Positions 16,215 to 25,741 of a DNA stretch of 64,000 nt are shown in pieces (within the stretch, counting starts at the first letter, position 1; each line of letters begins with the position of its first letter). Source of the DNA: Neobacillus sp. DY30. Lineage in GTDB: Bacteria > Bacillota > Bacilli > Bacillales > Cytobacillaceae. The position numbers and the translations under genes are program-made. Location: assembly GCF_030123065.1 (NCBI RefSeq), contig NZ_CP126093.1:5214001-5278000 (forward strand), in the 5' to 3' direction. A model generated the notes under the pieces. That model was given only the letters and a program-made list of their open reading frames with translations, was not told the origin of the DNA and did no database searches.

Positions 16215-17405
16215 CTACCCAATTTTTTCATCATACTTTTTCTGATCCTGTACAAATAGAATACCTAACTCATAATGGTCTCCTTCATACAAAGCGCGTT
16301 GAACAAAACGGACCTCGCCATTAATGTCTAAAACCTCGAGCTTACAATGGGCACGATTTTTTTGTAACGCTTCATAAAAAACTTGTTCATCCCGAATAGT
16401 AACACCATTTACTTTTGAAATTAACTCTCCTACTTGAAGTCCCATTTTGTCAGCAGGTGATTCGGGGATAATCCCGATAATCATTAAGCCATTGTTTTTC
16501 TTAGAAAAATAAAAAGGTAAATTGTCATCCTTCAATCGCTGCATTAAGGAAATGAGTTCACGGGCAATTATCGCCAGGGCTGCTGATCCAATAGAGATAA
16601 GCGGATACCAATAGCCGATAACAGACAGTATCAAGGTTACAATTCCCAATGCGATTACTTTACGACCATGCAGCTGAATCGATTGTTTAGGCAGCAAGCC
16701 TTGGATATGCTGGTTAAAACCAACTGCAAACGGAACAAGGATCAGCGAGTATGACTCTGCTCCAATATGAAAGATGGGCCAGAACGATAACGGCAGTGTT
16801 AGGACATCTCCTGGGATGAGCAGAAATACAGGAAGCAGCCAGAGTCGCTTCACTTCATGTGCACCTACATTCTGCCCGCGCTTGCTCCTAACCAGTTTGG
16901 GAGAGGTTCCTTTGACTGCATTCCTGCTAATAAGAATCCCTTCTGAAATTAATAAGAGCGCCAATAAGACCACTATCGAAGGATAGACCTTTTCATCTAT
17001 ACTTTGAAAGGCATCTTTAAAAAACGGGACATTCCATCCGTATTCAGCAATTAATATGACTCCGAAAAATGCGGCACCTACCGTGTAAACTGGCGACATT
17101 AATCGTATATTAGTTGTAAAACTCCATAATAGCGTAAAGACAACGATAAGAAGAATGGCTGCAAATGGAACGCTAAGACCAGAGGTAACTGTGACGATGG
17201 ATAGCACAAGACCCAAGATTAAACCTAATGGGAACAACTGTCGAAGTTCAAAATAAGCATCAAAGGTCCTCGTATGGAAATTTTTACGCTCCCGTTTAAC
17301 TCTTAATACACCCAGTATTCCGGAAAGGAAAATGAGATAGTAAAAAACTGGATGAAGAAAGAGTCTTCCTGTCCCCTTTAACAGCTCAAACAGCCATAAT
17401 TGCAC
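16215..17405 (-). CDS. minJ: Cell-division topology protein MinJ
   Basis: A membrane PDZ protein of 396 residues, the same size as B. subtilis MinJ (397). There are about eight hydrophobic segments through residue 290 and a C-terminal PDZ domain (GLMIIGIIPESPADKMGLQVGELISKVNGVTI). MinJ bridges DivIVA and MinD at poles and septa and so positions the Min system. I take the GTG at 17405 because AGGTGG lies eight bases upstream; a GTG four codons earlier is also in frame but sits too close to that site. It is followed upstream by ctpB as in B. subtilis, with 279 bp between them. Confidence 0.88.
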   Translation of the reverse strand: MQLWLFELLKGTGRLFLHPVFYYLIFLSGILGVLRVKRERKNFHTRTFDAYFELRQLFPLGLILGLVLSIVTVTSGLSVPFAAILLIVVFTLLWSFTTNIRLMSPVYTVGAAFFGVILIAEYGWNVPFFKDAFQSIDEKVYPSIVVLLALLLISEGILISRNAVKGTSPKLVRSKRGQNVGAHEVKRLWLLPVFLLIPGDVLTLPLSFWPIFHIGAESYSLILVPFAVGFNQHIQGLLPKQSIQLHGRKVIALGIVTLILSVIGYWYPLISIGSAALAIIARELISLMQRLKDDNLPFYFSKKNNGLMIIGIIPESPADKMGLQVGELISKVNGVTIRDEQVFYEALQKNRAHCKLEVLDINGEVRFVQRALYEGDHYELGILFVQDQKKYDEKIG

Positions 17406-17651
17406 CAATTTTGCCACCTGCCTCTATCATAAATTCTATTAATCTAGCTCTAATGATTATTTTACCAAAATGGAGGAATAAAACCTATTGCTAGTTTCTT
17501 GAAAAAACAATAAAATGTCGAAACTTCTAGAAAAAAGGAGTTTATCTAATGTAATTCAATGTGTATGCATGTTTATTCTTTCGACTTCAACAATATTTCC
17601 ACGGAAATCTCGACATCATCCACTAGACTTTTAGTCTTTTTTGTCGCAAAG

Positions 17652-17678
17652 AAAAACAGAGGCGGGATGCCTCTGTTC
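17652..17678 (-). terminator. Terminator of ctpB
   Basis: ACAGAGGC-ATCCC-GCCTCTGT on the minus strand followed by TTTTCTTT. Confidence 0.85.
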
Positions 17679-17684
17679 ATTTGT

Positions 17685-19139
17685 TTATTTTGAGATTAAT
17701 CTCAAAGCAGTTTGCAGCTGAATATCATTTTTCTCTTTTTTCATTTCCTTTATTGCTTCTTCTTCAAGCTTTGCAGCGGTTTTTGTATCAATTTTCCCTG
17801 TAGGCTGCATTTTATGATTCTGCTGGAAGGCTTTAACCGCTGTCTTTGTTTCAGAACTGAAATAACCATCTGTTCGTCCCGGTGCAAACCCTAATGCATC
17901 TAAGATTTCTTGTGCATTTTTGACCTGCTCGCTGTTCATATCCTCTTGAAGCGGTTCTTCAATTTGAAGCGGATGCGTATCATAGATGGCTGGTTGTTTC
18001 ACGTCTACGTCCGGTTTTATCCCCTTTTTGTGAATCCAGTTGCCATCCGGTGTCAGCCATTTATATAGAGTCAGCTTTATATTGCTGCCATCTCCCATCG
18101 GAACAGCCTGTTGAACGGTTCCTTTACCAAAAGTTGTTTCCCCGACTAATTGGTATCCAGCCGCTTCTTGTAAAGCACCAGCTAATATTTCAGAGGCTGA
18201 AGCACTGCCTTTGTTGATTAAGACAGCTACGGGGTATTTCTTTTTCTCTGTAAGATTAGAGAAGTGGCGTTCCTTTTCCCCATTTCTTTGCTCTATTTGA
18301 ATAAATGGCTTTTCCTTTGTAACAAACTCTTTTAAAATATCCTCTACACTAACAAGCAATCCCCCAGGGTTTCCACGGACATCTATGATAAGTCCTTCTA
18401 TATCTTTCCCTTCTAAACTACTCAGTTCCTTTTTAAAATCAGCGGCTGTCTCTTTTGAGAACGAGGTAATTTCGATGTAACCAATATTTTTCCCATCTTG
18501 TTTTTTCACGGAGGCATGAACAGTCTCGAGTGGAATTTCATCACGTGTGACTTCAATGGTAAGAGGTTCCTTTAAGCTCTTCCGTTCGACCTCTAACTTT
18601 ACTTTTGTTCCCTTCTTACCGCGTATTTTTAATGTCGCCTTGTTGAGGTCCAGTCCTTCTACACTCTTGCCGTCAATCTTTAAAATTTCATCATTTGGCT
18701 TTAACCCTGCTTTTTCCGCCGGTGAGTTTTTAAATGGAGAGATAATGACAATTTTCCCATCGACCATTCCCACTTCTGCCCCGATACCTTCAAACGAGGA
18801 ATCTAAAGTCTGAGTAAATTGCTGTGCCGTTTCCTTGTTCATATAAACAGAATAAGGATCATCTAAGACGGTGAGCATTCCTTGAATAGCCCCTTCCACT
18901 AAGGTGTCACTATCTACCTTTTCCACATAACTGCTCAAAATTAGCTCATAGGCCTGATTAACCTTTGCAAGGTCCTCGATTTCTGCTTGACCTGTAACAA
19001 CTGTTTCAGACTTTGTTAATGTTTGTTCAAGCGCTGTGTTTTTCTCTGTTGTATCCAGCCATTGCATTCCTGCATATGTGCCCCCCGCCCCTGTAAGAAG
19101 CGATCCAACCATCATTAGGGCAATCCATTTTCTGTTCAT
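17685..19139 (-). CDS. ctpB: S41 carboxy-terminal processing protease CtpB
   Basis: A 484-residue exported protease: N-terminal signal anchor (about residues 5-24), PDZ domain (SSFEGIGAEVGMVDGKIVII onward), S41 catalytic domain with the nucleophile in INKGSASASEILAGAL and the Lys in TTFGKGTVQQAV, and a C-terminal peptidoglycan-binding domain (AQEILDALGFAPGRTDGYFS). In B. subtilis CtpB cleaves SpoIVFA to trigger pro-SigK processing during sporulation. The ATG at 19139 follows AGGGGG; another ATG five codons earlier overlaps that site. Gene order with minJ and the FtsEX region matches B. subtilis. Confidence 0.94.
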   Translation of the reverse strand: MNRKWIALMMVGSLLTGAGGTYAGMQWLDTTEKNTALEQTLTKSETVVTGQAEIEDLAKVNQAYELILSSYVEKVDSDTLVEGAIQGMLTVLDDPYSVYMNKETAQQFTQTLDSSFEGIGAEVGMVDGKIVIISPFKNSPAEKAGLKPNDEILKIDGKSVEGLDLNKATLKIRGKKGTKVKLEVERKSLKEPLTIEVTRDEIPLETVHASVKKQDGKNIGYIEITSFSKETAADFKKELSSLEGKDIEGLIIDVRGNPGGLLVSVEDILKEFVTKEKPFIQIEQRNGEKERHFSNLTEKKKYPVAVLINKGSASASEILAGALQEAAGYQLVGETTFGKGTVQQAVPMGDGSNIKLTLYKWLTPDGNWIHKKGIKPDVDVKQPAIYDTHPLQIEEPLQEDMNSEQVKNAQEILDALGFAPGRTDGYFSSETKTAVKAFQQNHKMQPTGKIDTKTAAKLEEEAIKEMKKEKNDIQLQTALRLISK

Positions 19140-19261
19140 CCTGTTCCCCCTCATGTGCAGCGTCTATTGACTTTCATTATCGAAAAAAGTGTCTCTTTCC
19201 TGCCCGTTTATAAACTATTATGTAAGGTATGGACGAGTTATTCCTGTAAAAGTTTTAAGCA

Positions 19262-19297
19262 AAAAGAAAAGGAAGAAGCATGGCTTCTTCCTTTTTC
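19262..19297 (-). terminator. Terminator of the M23 peptidase gene
   Basis: AAGGAAGAAGC / GCTTCTTCCTT hairpin with T-runs on both sides, located at the stop codon. Confidence 0.85.
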
Positions 19298-19300
19298 CTA

Positions 19301-20617
19301 TTATGGCATTGGTACAATTCCGACTGGATTGATCGCATTGCTCTTGCTCGCATTCCATTGGCCTCTATGGAGTTCAAAGTGTAAATGTTTCCCTTGTGAA
19401 TCACCGGTATTACCCATAATACCAATTTGCTGACCCTTTTTAACAACTGCACCAGAGCTGACATTTCTCGTTTCCAAATGAGCAGAAACCGTAGTATAAG
19501 TTTGTCCATTAATAGAGTGGGCAATAAAAACAACATTCCCATAACTGCTAGAATAGTAGGATTGAATAACAACACCATCAGCAGCTGCCCAAACTGGTAC
19601 ATTTGCAGCACGATTAGCTATATCCACACCATAGTGGAATGAGCCCCATCTAGGAGCAAAACTTGATGTGAAGGTCCCATTCGCCGGCAATGTGAATGCC
19701 CCGCTAGAAACAGGTGCACTTGGTTGTGGTGCACTTGGTTGTGGCGAAGTACTACCTCCTCCACCGTTACCAGACCCAGCGTTATTATTTGCAGCAGCTG
19801 CTGCGGCTGCGGCTTGTGCGGCTGCAGCTGCCGCTGCTTCTTCCTGATGTTTCTGTTCAAGCGCAATGGCCTTTTGGAGGGCTGATGATTGGGCAGCAAG
19901 TAGTTGTGCCTCTTCCTGCAGCTCCATTTTGTGCTCGTGAATTTCTTCTTCTTGTTTCTCTAGAGAAGCTAGTAATCTATCCTTTTCAGCTCTTTGTGCA
20001 TTCAATTGCTGTTTCATTTTTTCTAAATCATCCAGAATCGTTTGAACGCTTGCAAGCTCTACTTCTAGCTTAGCTTGATTTTCCTCTAAACTCTTTTTAT
20101 CCGCTTCATGCTGTTTTAAGATATCCTGGTCGGCCTGCATAATTGTCGCAACCGCGCTCGCACGGTCAATAAAGTCACTAAAGTTTTGCGAACCCATTAA
20201 AACATCAATGTAACTAACCAACCCACCTGTTTCTTGATAGTTGCGGGCGCGTTCTTTTAAAAGCTCATTTCGCTTTTCAATCCGTTCCTTTGTAACTTTA
20301 ATTTCTTCTTGAAGTCTTTTAATTTCTGCCTCTGTTTTCTCCAATTCAGCTGTCTTCTCACTGATTTTTCTATGAGTTTCATCAATAGAAAGATCAAGGC
20401 GTGTCATTTCTGCTTTCACATTTGACTGCTGTTCATTTAAACTATTAATCTGTTGGTCTGCATTATTTATAGTAGAATTTAATTCAGATTTCTCTTTTTC
20501 GATTTTATTTTGCTGATCTCTTAAACTTGAAAGGGAGGCAGCTTCAGCAAATCCCCCAAAAAAACTGGTCAACGTAATCGTTCCTGCAACTGCAAATGTT
20601 AGTATTGGTTTTTTCAA
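19301..20617 (-). CDS. Secreted coiled-coil M23 endopeptidase linked to FtsEX
   Basis: A peptidoglycan hydrolase of about 438 residues. A signal peptide (LKKPILTFAVAGT... to AEAASL) is followed by a long coiled coil (about residues 20-245), an Ala-rich then Gly/Ser/Pro-rich linker, and a LytM/M23 domain. The zinc and catalytic residues are intact (FHYGVDIA, SAHLE, HLHFEL), so this is an active enzyme, unlike degenerate EnvC activators. The start is a TTG at 20617, ten bases after AAGGAG; an ATG seven codons upstream has no ribosome site. Placement directly after ftsX and the coiled-coil plan of EnvC/PcsB/CwlO suggest that FtsEX controls it. Confidence 0.88.
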   Translation of the reverse strand: MKKPILTFAVAGTITLTSFFGGFAEAASLSSLRDQQNKIEKEKSELNSTINNADQQINSLNEQQSNVKAEMTRLDLSIDETHRKISEKTAELEKTEAEIKRLQEEIKVTKERIEKRNELLKERARNYQETGGLVSYIDVLMGSQNFSDFIDRASAVATIMQADQDILKQHEADKKSLEENQAKLEVELASVQTILDDLEKMKQQLNAQRAEKDRLLASLEKQEEEIHEHKMELQEEAQLLAAQSSALQKAIALEQKHQEEAAAAAAAQAAAAAAAANNNAGSGNGGGGSTSPQPSAPQPSAPVSSGAFTLPANGTFTSSFAPRWGSFHYGVDIANRAANVPVWAAADGVVIQSYYSSSYGNVVFIAHSINGQTYTTVSAHLETRNVSSGAVVKKGQQIGIMGNTGDSQGKHLHFELHRGQWNASKSNAINPVGIVPMP

Positions 20618-20665
20618 AGTCCAATTTCTCCTTCCCATTTATGTACATCTGAATCCATATCAGTA

Positions 20666-20699
20666 ATCAGGAAGGACTGTACTCATTGCCCTTCCTGAT
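20666..20699 (-). other. Intercistronic hairpin between ftsX and the M23 gene
   Basis: Perfect 10-bp inverted repeat ATCAGGAAGG / CCTTCCTGAT with a 14-base loop and no T-run after it in the gene direction. It may be an mRNA processing or attenuation element rather than a full terminator. Confidence 0.55.
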
Positions 20700-20709
20700 G
20701 ACAATTAAT

Positions 20710-21603
20710 TTAAACCTTTAAGAACTTTCTAACTGACATTACACTGCCCCAGATTCCAATCAATCCTCCCATTAAAATAAGAACGCCAGATACCTGGTAG
20801 ATAAATGGATTATAAGGGAGAATTTGAATAAAGTTCCCGACAAGCTTTGGTGCTAGATATTCATAAGCGTTATAGTAGGCAATTGAAATCAAGATAATTG
20901 GCAGGATAGCACCAAGGATACCAAGCCATAATCCTTCTAAGAAGAATGGCCATCTAATAAAATTGTTCGTTGCTCCTACCAATCTCATAATCTTAATTTC
21001 TCTACGTCTTGCAATGATGGTAATTTTAATAGTATTGGAAATAAGGAAAACTGCAGTGAAAAATAATCCAGCAATTAGTACAATTCCCACGTTGCGGCTA
21101 GCTTCTATAAAGTTAAATAACTTTTCAACTGTTCCCTTACCATAAACAGCCTTTGTAACATACTGTAGCTTTCCTATGGCTTTCGCTGCCTTCATTGTAT
21201 CCTGTGGATTTTTCGTTTTTACGATAAATACATCATTTAGCGGATTGTCTTGTTCAAATAGTTTAAATGCTTGTCCATCCTCACCCATACTCTTAATGAG
21301 TTCTTGAAGTTCCTGCTCCTTGGATGAAAACTTTACACTCTGTACTTCTGGAATATTTTCAATCTCACTCTTTAATTTTTGCTGATCCTCTGGATTAGCA
21401 GCCACGTCGATGTGAACGCGAATTTGTACGTCCTCTTCGATCGTTTCGGCTACTCTATTTAGGTTCATCATAATAACGAAAAAGACACCGACTAAAATGA
21501 GTGTTACCGTTACGGCACTCACTGAGGCAAACGTCATCCAGCCATTCCTGCCAATACTCTTAAAGCTTTCACGCGCATGACGGCCAAGGGTTCTAATTTT
21601 CAT
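20710..21603 (-). CDS. ftsX: Cell-division ABC transporter-like permease FtsX
   Basis: A 297-residue integral membrane protein with the FtsX plan: cytoplasmic N-terminus ending GRNGWMTFASVSAV, helix 1, an extracellular domain of about 115 residues, and three C-terminal helices. The ATG at 21603 (MKIRTLGRHARESFK) aligns with other Bacillus FtsX proteins and has AGAGGTG upstream; it overlaps the ftsE end by 11 bp. With FtsE it transmits an ATPase cycle to a cell-wall hydrolase outside, here probably the adjacent M23 enzyme. Confidence 0.95.
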   Translation of the reverse strand: MKIRTLGRHARESFKSIGRNGWMTFASVSAVTVTLILVGVFFVIMMNLNRVAETIEEDVQIRVHIDVAANPEDQQKLKSEIENIPEVQSVKFSSKEQELQELIKSMGEDGQAFKLFEQDNPLNDVFIVKTKNPQDTMKAAKAIGKLQYVTKAVYGKGTVEKLFNFIEASRNVGIVLIAGLFFTAVFLISNTIKITIIARRREIKIMRLVGATNNFIRWPFFLEGLWLGILGAILPIILISIAYYNAYEYLAPKLVGNFIQILPYNPFIYQVSGVLILMGGLIGIWGSVMSVRKFLKV

Positions 21604-22279
21604 AACCGTAATCACCTCTTTGTTCATCACGAGCGATTTTTCCAGCTTCAATCGCAATTACACGATGTTTAATTGTGTTGACGATTTCTCTATTATGGGT
21701 TGCCATGACAATCGTGGTACCCCTATTATTGATTTCCTCAAAAATACTCATGATTTCCCATGATGTCTCTGGATCAAGGTTACCTGTTGGCTCGTCCGCT
21801 ATGACAATTTTAGGCGAGTTTACAATCGAACGCGCAATTGAAACACGTTGCTGCTCCCCTCCCGATAACTCTGTTGGAAGCATTCTAGCTTTATGCTTAA
21901 GGTTAACAAGGTCAAGGACTTCCATCACGCGCTTTTTTATGAATTTCGGCTGAGCTTCAATAACCTCAAGTGCAAAGGCTACATTCTCATAAACGGTTTT
22001 CGTTGGCAGCAGTTTAAAATCTTGGAACACAACACCAAGGTTGCGTCGGAATATAGGTACTTTTTTGTTCTTTATTTTTGCAACATTAACACCATTCATG
22101 GTAATCGTACCGGAGGTCGGAACCTCTTCACGATACATCATTTTAATGAAGGTTGATTTCCCTGCACCACTTGGACCCACCACATATACAAATTCGCCTT
22201 GATTAATCCGAACATCTATTCCATTTATCGCAGTAACCCCATTTGGGTACTTTTTAAACACATCTTGCATTTCTATCAT
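21593..22279 (-). CDS. ftsE: Cell-division ATP-binding protein FtsE
   Basis: A 228-residue ABC ATPase with Walker A GPSGAGKST near residue 36, signature LSGGEQQRVSIAR near 139 and Walker B KIVIADEPTGNLD near 160, and H-loop MATHNREIV. The SD AAAGGTGA precedes the ATG. It is the first gene of the ftsE-ftsX-M23 unit; a 293-bp gap separates it from cccB, which has its own terminator, so a promoter should lie in that gap. Confidence 0.96.
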   Translation of the reverse strand: MIEMQDVFKKYPNGVTAINGIDVRINQGEFVYVVGPSGAGKSTFIKMMYREEVPTSGTITMNGVNVAKIKNKKVPIFRRNLGVVFQDFKLLPTKTVYENVAFALEVIEAQPKFIKKRVMEVLDLVNLKHKARMLPTELSGGEQQRVSIARSIVNSPKIVIADEPTGNLDPETSWEIMSIFEEINNRGTTIVMATHNREIVNTIKHRVIAIEAGKIARDEQRGDYGYEN

Positions 22280-22532
22280 TTAGATCACCTTTATCAGTTA
22301 GTTTCGAAACAATAAGATTCGACAATAACCTCTTATTTTCTTGCACAAAAACAAAATCCTAGACAAAATACTGCAGGATTTCGCACAATTTCATTATAAC
22401 ACTCTATACTGGTAAAAAAAGCGGTAAAAATATTACAGTTTCTTTTCAAAACATGCATAAATTGTTATTTATAACCTATATTTTTCGACAAAAGGTAATA
22501 ATATCTTAATAAAGTCATAGATTAACAAAAAT

Positions 22533-22565
22533 AAAAAAACGTTCTGTAAAAATCACAGAACGTTG
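22533..22565 (-). terminator. Terminator of cccB
   Basis: AACGTTCTGT-GATTTTT-ACAGAACGTT followed by TTTTTTATTTT on the minus strand. Confidence 0.92.
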
Positions 22566-22572
22566 AGGTAAA

Positions 22573-22896
22573 TTACTTTTTCGCTGCCAACCACTCAGCA
22601 ACCTTGTCTAAATCATCGCCTTCGATAAGGCCTGCAGGCATTCCGCCATTAGTACCATCCTTAATAATAGCGGCAATTTCATCTTTTGATTTGCTTGCTC
22701 CTACTGCTGTAAGCTCAGGCCCCATGCCTCCCTTTAGGTCACCGCCATGACAGCTTGAGCATTTTTGTGAATAAATTTTTTCAGCATCCCCAGCTGCGGC
22801 TGTGTCGCCACCAGCTTCATCATTGCCGCCGCCACAGGCAGCTAGACCCATAACAAGTGCAGATCCCAATAGCATCTTTAACAGCTTTTTCTTCAT
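22573..22896 (-). CDS. cccB: Cytochrome c-551 lipoprotein CccB
   Basis: A 107-residue monoheme cytochrome c. The N-terminus has a lipoprotein signal with lipobox LAAC, followed by a low-complexity GGGNDEAGGD linker, one heme motif CSSCH near residue 50 and the distal Met ligand in NGGMPAG. It carries electrons on the outer membrane face, in B. subtilis to the caa3 oxidase. The ATG at 22896 (MKKKLLK) is preceded by GGGGGAG; the longer frame adds residues incompatible with a lipoprotein signal. Position between ftsE and yvjA is as in B. subtilis. Confidence 0.93.
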   Translation of the reverse strand: MKKKLLKMLLGSALVMGLAACGGGNDEAGGDTAAAGDAEKIYSQKCSSCHGGDLKGGMGPELTAVGASKSKDEIAAIIKDGTNGGMPAGLIEGDDLDKVAEWLAAKK

Positions 22897-22947
22897 AACT
22901 ACTCCCCCTTCAGAAGAAATTTCCATACAAGGAATAGTATAGCAGTA

Positions 22948-23811
22948 TTACGCCCTTTTGAAACCTTCTCCCAACACTTCAGACGCATCCATAACGACGA
23001 CAAATGCAGACGGGTCAAGGGATTTAACCAATTGTTTCAATTTTGTGAACTCACGCTGGTCGACGACGCACATAAGCACTGGACGCTCGTTGTCTGTAAA
23101 CCCGCCATAAGCCGATAGTTTTGTGACTCCTCGGTCGATTTTATTCAATATCCCTTCTCTTACTTCTTCTTGCTTGTTGGTAATAATCATTGCGGTTTTT
23201 GATCTCCCAAAGCCTACTTGGACTAGATCTATCGTTTTGCTTGTTACATATAAGGCAATCAATGCATATAGGCCTCGTTCAATATCAAACACAAGAGCTG
23301 CAGAGAGGACAATGAGTCCATCAATTAGAACCACACTGGTACCAAGAGTAAGCCCAGTGTACTTCGTAATAATCTGAGCGGCTAAGTCGGTTCCACCGGT
23401 CGAGCCGTTCCCCCTAAAAACAATTCCTAGTCCAAGACCGACTACAATCCCGCCAAATAGTGCGCCAAGCAAGGCATCATTTGTCCAAGGGTCAATATTC
23501 TTTGTTAAGAAAACAACAAAAGGTAAGAATATTGTTCCAATTAGCGTCTTTACTCCAAACTGTTTTCCTAATAGAATTACTCCTGCAATGAACAAGGGAA
23601 TATTAAAAGCCCATTGAACATATGCCGGCTCCCATCCAAATACACTTAATAAAATCGTACTTATGCCGCTTACGCCGCCTGACGCAATTTGATTTGGCAG
23701 AAGAAATACATTAAAGGCGAGCGCGATAACGGCGGATCCAACTAAAACGTTTATGTATTCTAAGGCACTTGCCAATCTTGGTGCCGGCTGACTGTTTCTT
23801 CTTTTATTCAT
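22948..23811 (-). CDS. yvjA: YitT-family membrane protein YvjA
   Basis: A 287-residue protein with an N-terminal five- or six-helix DUF161 membrane region (motifs LLPNQIASGGVSGIS and FRGNGSTGGTDLAA) and a C-terminal DUF2179 domain (about residues 200-285). The family is common in Bacilli and its biochemical role is not known. GAGGGGAATC precedes the ATG. It lies between cccB and prfB in the same order as B. subtilis yvjA. Confidence 0.88.
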   Translation of the reverse strand: MNKRRNSQPAPRLASALEYINVLVGSAVIALAFNVFLLPNQIASGGVSGISTILLSVFGWEPAYVQWAFNIPLFIAGVILLGKQFGVKTLIGTIFLPFVVFLTKNIDPWTNDALLGALFGGIVVGLGLGIVFRGNGSTGGTDLAAQIITKYTGLTLGTSVVLIDGLIVLSAALVFDIERGLYALIALYVTSKTIDLVQVGFGRSKTAMIITNKQEEVREGILNKIDRGVTKLSAYGGFTDNERPVLMCVVDQREFTKLKQLVKSLDPSAFVVVMDASEVLGEGFKRA

Positions 23812-23999
23812 ACTGCGATTCCCCTCTATATTACCATTTTGCTATAATTTTCTTACTTAACCGAAGTGAGTATAGCATGGCATTAATTTGCTGTAAATGG
23901 CATTCAGATAACGCATTAAAGGGTTAAATTTTTATTAGTATTTGTCAATAAAATAATTTTCATAAGGGATTCTAAGAATACGATGATTTATTTTAATAA

Positions 24000-24008
24000 T
24001 GGTATAAT
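24000..24008 (+). promoter_or_regulatory. Extended -10 promoter element
   Basis: TGGTATAAT is a perfect extended -10 (TGnTATAAT), 24 bp before the small coiled-coil gene. No good -35 is visible, as is usual for this class. Confidence 0.6.
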
Positions 24009-24031
24009 TGTCGAATAGCGGAGGTGATACA

Positions 24032-24322
24032 ATGGAACAACAATTACTGAAAATGATGGAACAAATAAATAATCAGTTTGATAAAATGAATCAACAATTT
24101 GCTGCAATCGATAAAAGATTTGATGGTATGGATAGACGGTTTGATAGTATAGATAGACGTCTTGATAAGGTAGAGTCAAGAATAGAGTCCCTCCAAGAAA
24201 CAGTCGAAAACAATGCTGTTGAGTTTAGAAGTTCTTTTAGACATATTGAAGAAAAACTAGGCCACCACGATAAAATGTTTGAATTGGTTTCTGGAGAATT
24301 GAACAATAAAAGGTGGTTGTAA
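24032..24322 (+). CDS. Small coiled-coil protein of unknown function
   Basis: A 96-residue, highly charged protein. Residues 10-70 form an uninterrupted heptad pattern with tandem short repeats of the type DKRFDGMDRRFDSIDRRLDKV, so a long dimeric or trimeric coiled coil is expected. There is no signal peptide or membrane helix. GGAGGTGATACA before the ATG and an extended -10 upstream make it a convincing gene. Similar proteins are common in Bacillus as uncharacterised or XhlA-like coiled coils. It stands alone on the plus strand, convergent to prfB. Confidence 0.75.
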   Translation: MEQQLLKMMEQINNQFDKMNQQFAAIDKRFDGMDRRFDSIDRRLDKVESRIESLQETVENNAVEFRSSFRHIEEKLGHHDKMFELVSGELNNKRWL

Positions 24323-24408
24323 TTTATTTATAAAATCACACATACAATAAATTTCCTGCAAAATCCTCATTAATTCCACCAAGAGCGGTAAAAAAAATCC
24401 CAATAATG

Positions 24409-24445
24409 AAGCCTTTGCCGACTCAATGGGCAAAGGCTTTTTAAG
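24409..24445. terminator. Terminator between the coiled-coil gene and prfB
   Basis: AAGCCTTTGCC-9-GGCAAAGGCTT followed by TTTTAAG on the plus strand. It can serve the plus-strand gene and probably also ends prfB transcripts. Confidence 0.8.
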
Positions 24446-24449
24446 TTTA

Positions 24450-25551
24450 TTAAGAAATTCTCGAACGGAGGTACGCATCAATAAATGGGTCTAAGTCTCC
24501 ATCCATAACTCCCTGAACGTTTCCGCTTTCGGTATTTGTACGGTGGTCCTTAACCATAGAATAAGGATGGAAAACATAGGAACGAATTTGACTTCCCCAG
24601 CCGATTTCCTTTTGTTCGCCGCGAATCTCCAACAGTTCTTTTTCTTGCTGTTCAATTTCGCGTTGATAAAGCTTGGCTTTTAGCATTTTCATCGCTGCTT
24701 CACGGTTCTTAATCTGCGAACGTTCCGATTGACATGTTACCACAACTCCTGTTGGTGTGTGGGTAATCCTCACGGCAGAATCCGTTGTATTGATATGCTG
24801 TCCGCCGGCACCGCTGGCACGATACGTATCTATTTTAAGATCCTCTGTACGGATATCAATTTGAATTTCATCATTAAATTCCGGCATGACCTCACACGAG
24901 ACGAACGATGTATGACGGCGTCCTGAAGCATCGAACGGCGAAATCCGCACCAATCTGTGTACACCTTTTTCCGCTTTTAAATAACCGTAGGCATTGTGTC
25001 CTCTTATTGCCAAGGTTACACTTTTAATCCCCGCTTCATCGCCTGGAAGATAATCAAGTGTCTCTACCTTAAAGCCCTTTTTCTCAGCCCAGCGTGTATA
25101 CATACGCAGCAGCATTGAGCCCCAGTCCTGTGATTCGGTTCCACCAGCTCCAGGATGCAGCTCTAAAATCGCATTATGTTTATCGTATTCTTCACTAAGA
25201 AGCAGTTGAAGTTCAAAATCATTGAGTCTTGAGGTTAGGTTTGTTAATTCTTCTTCCAACTCTGCTTGTAATTCCGCGTCACTTTCTTCTTTTACAAGCT
25301 CGTAGCTCACTTCTAGATTCTCAAATGTTTCATACATCTGGGTAAACTCATTAACCTGATCCTTTAGCGCATTGGCTTCACTGATGACAGTTTGGGCTGC
25401 CTGCTGGTCATTCCAGAAATCAGGATGAAGCATTTGATCATCAAGTTCAGCTATACGCGCTTCCTTATTTTCAAGGTCAAAGAGACCCCCTAAAGTCCGC
25501 TAAACGCTTAGCTGTTTTTTCTAGCTCATTTCGAATTTCTGCTAATTCCAT
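24450..25551 (-). CDS. prfB: Peptide chain release factor 2, with programmed +1 frameshift
   Basis: RF2 ends translation at UGA and UAA. The gene is read in two frames: 24 codons from ATG 25551, then a UGA at 25477-25479 bypassed by a +1 shift into the long frame. The 366-residue product has the SPF-type tripeptide region (RISPFDASG) and the catalytic GGQ in ASGAGGQHIN. An automatic call starting at the internal ATG 25433 would miss the first 39 residues. In B. subtilis prfB follows secA directly; here a cytochrome block lies between them and secA faces the other way. Confidence 0.97.
25477..25491 (-). promoter_or_regulatory. prfB autoregulatory frameshift site
   Basis: The mRNA reads AGGGGG-UCU-CUU-UGA-C: an internal Shine-Dalgarno three bases before the slippery CUU codon and a UGA stop followed by C. 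Spacing is that of the classical prfB site, so low RF2 levels promote the shift. Confidence 0.97.
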
Positions 25552-25741
25552 TTTCTTCACCTCTATAAAAATTACGGTCAGTTTCTAGCTTATGTCCTGG
25601 TCGTACGATTGTTCCTTATTCATTATAGCCTGTAATAAGGAGAAATTTCAAAATTGATTACATATGACTACTCCAAGGGAGCATGTGGAAGACAGGAAAA
25701 CTCAAATATCACCTTATTAGGTAAAATAGGTATTTATCTTC

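Noticed and set aside
19714..20073. Plus-strand frame opposite the Ala-rich linker of the M23 protein
   Set aside because: Low-complexity shadow of the linker codons.
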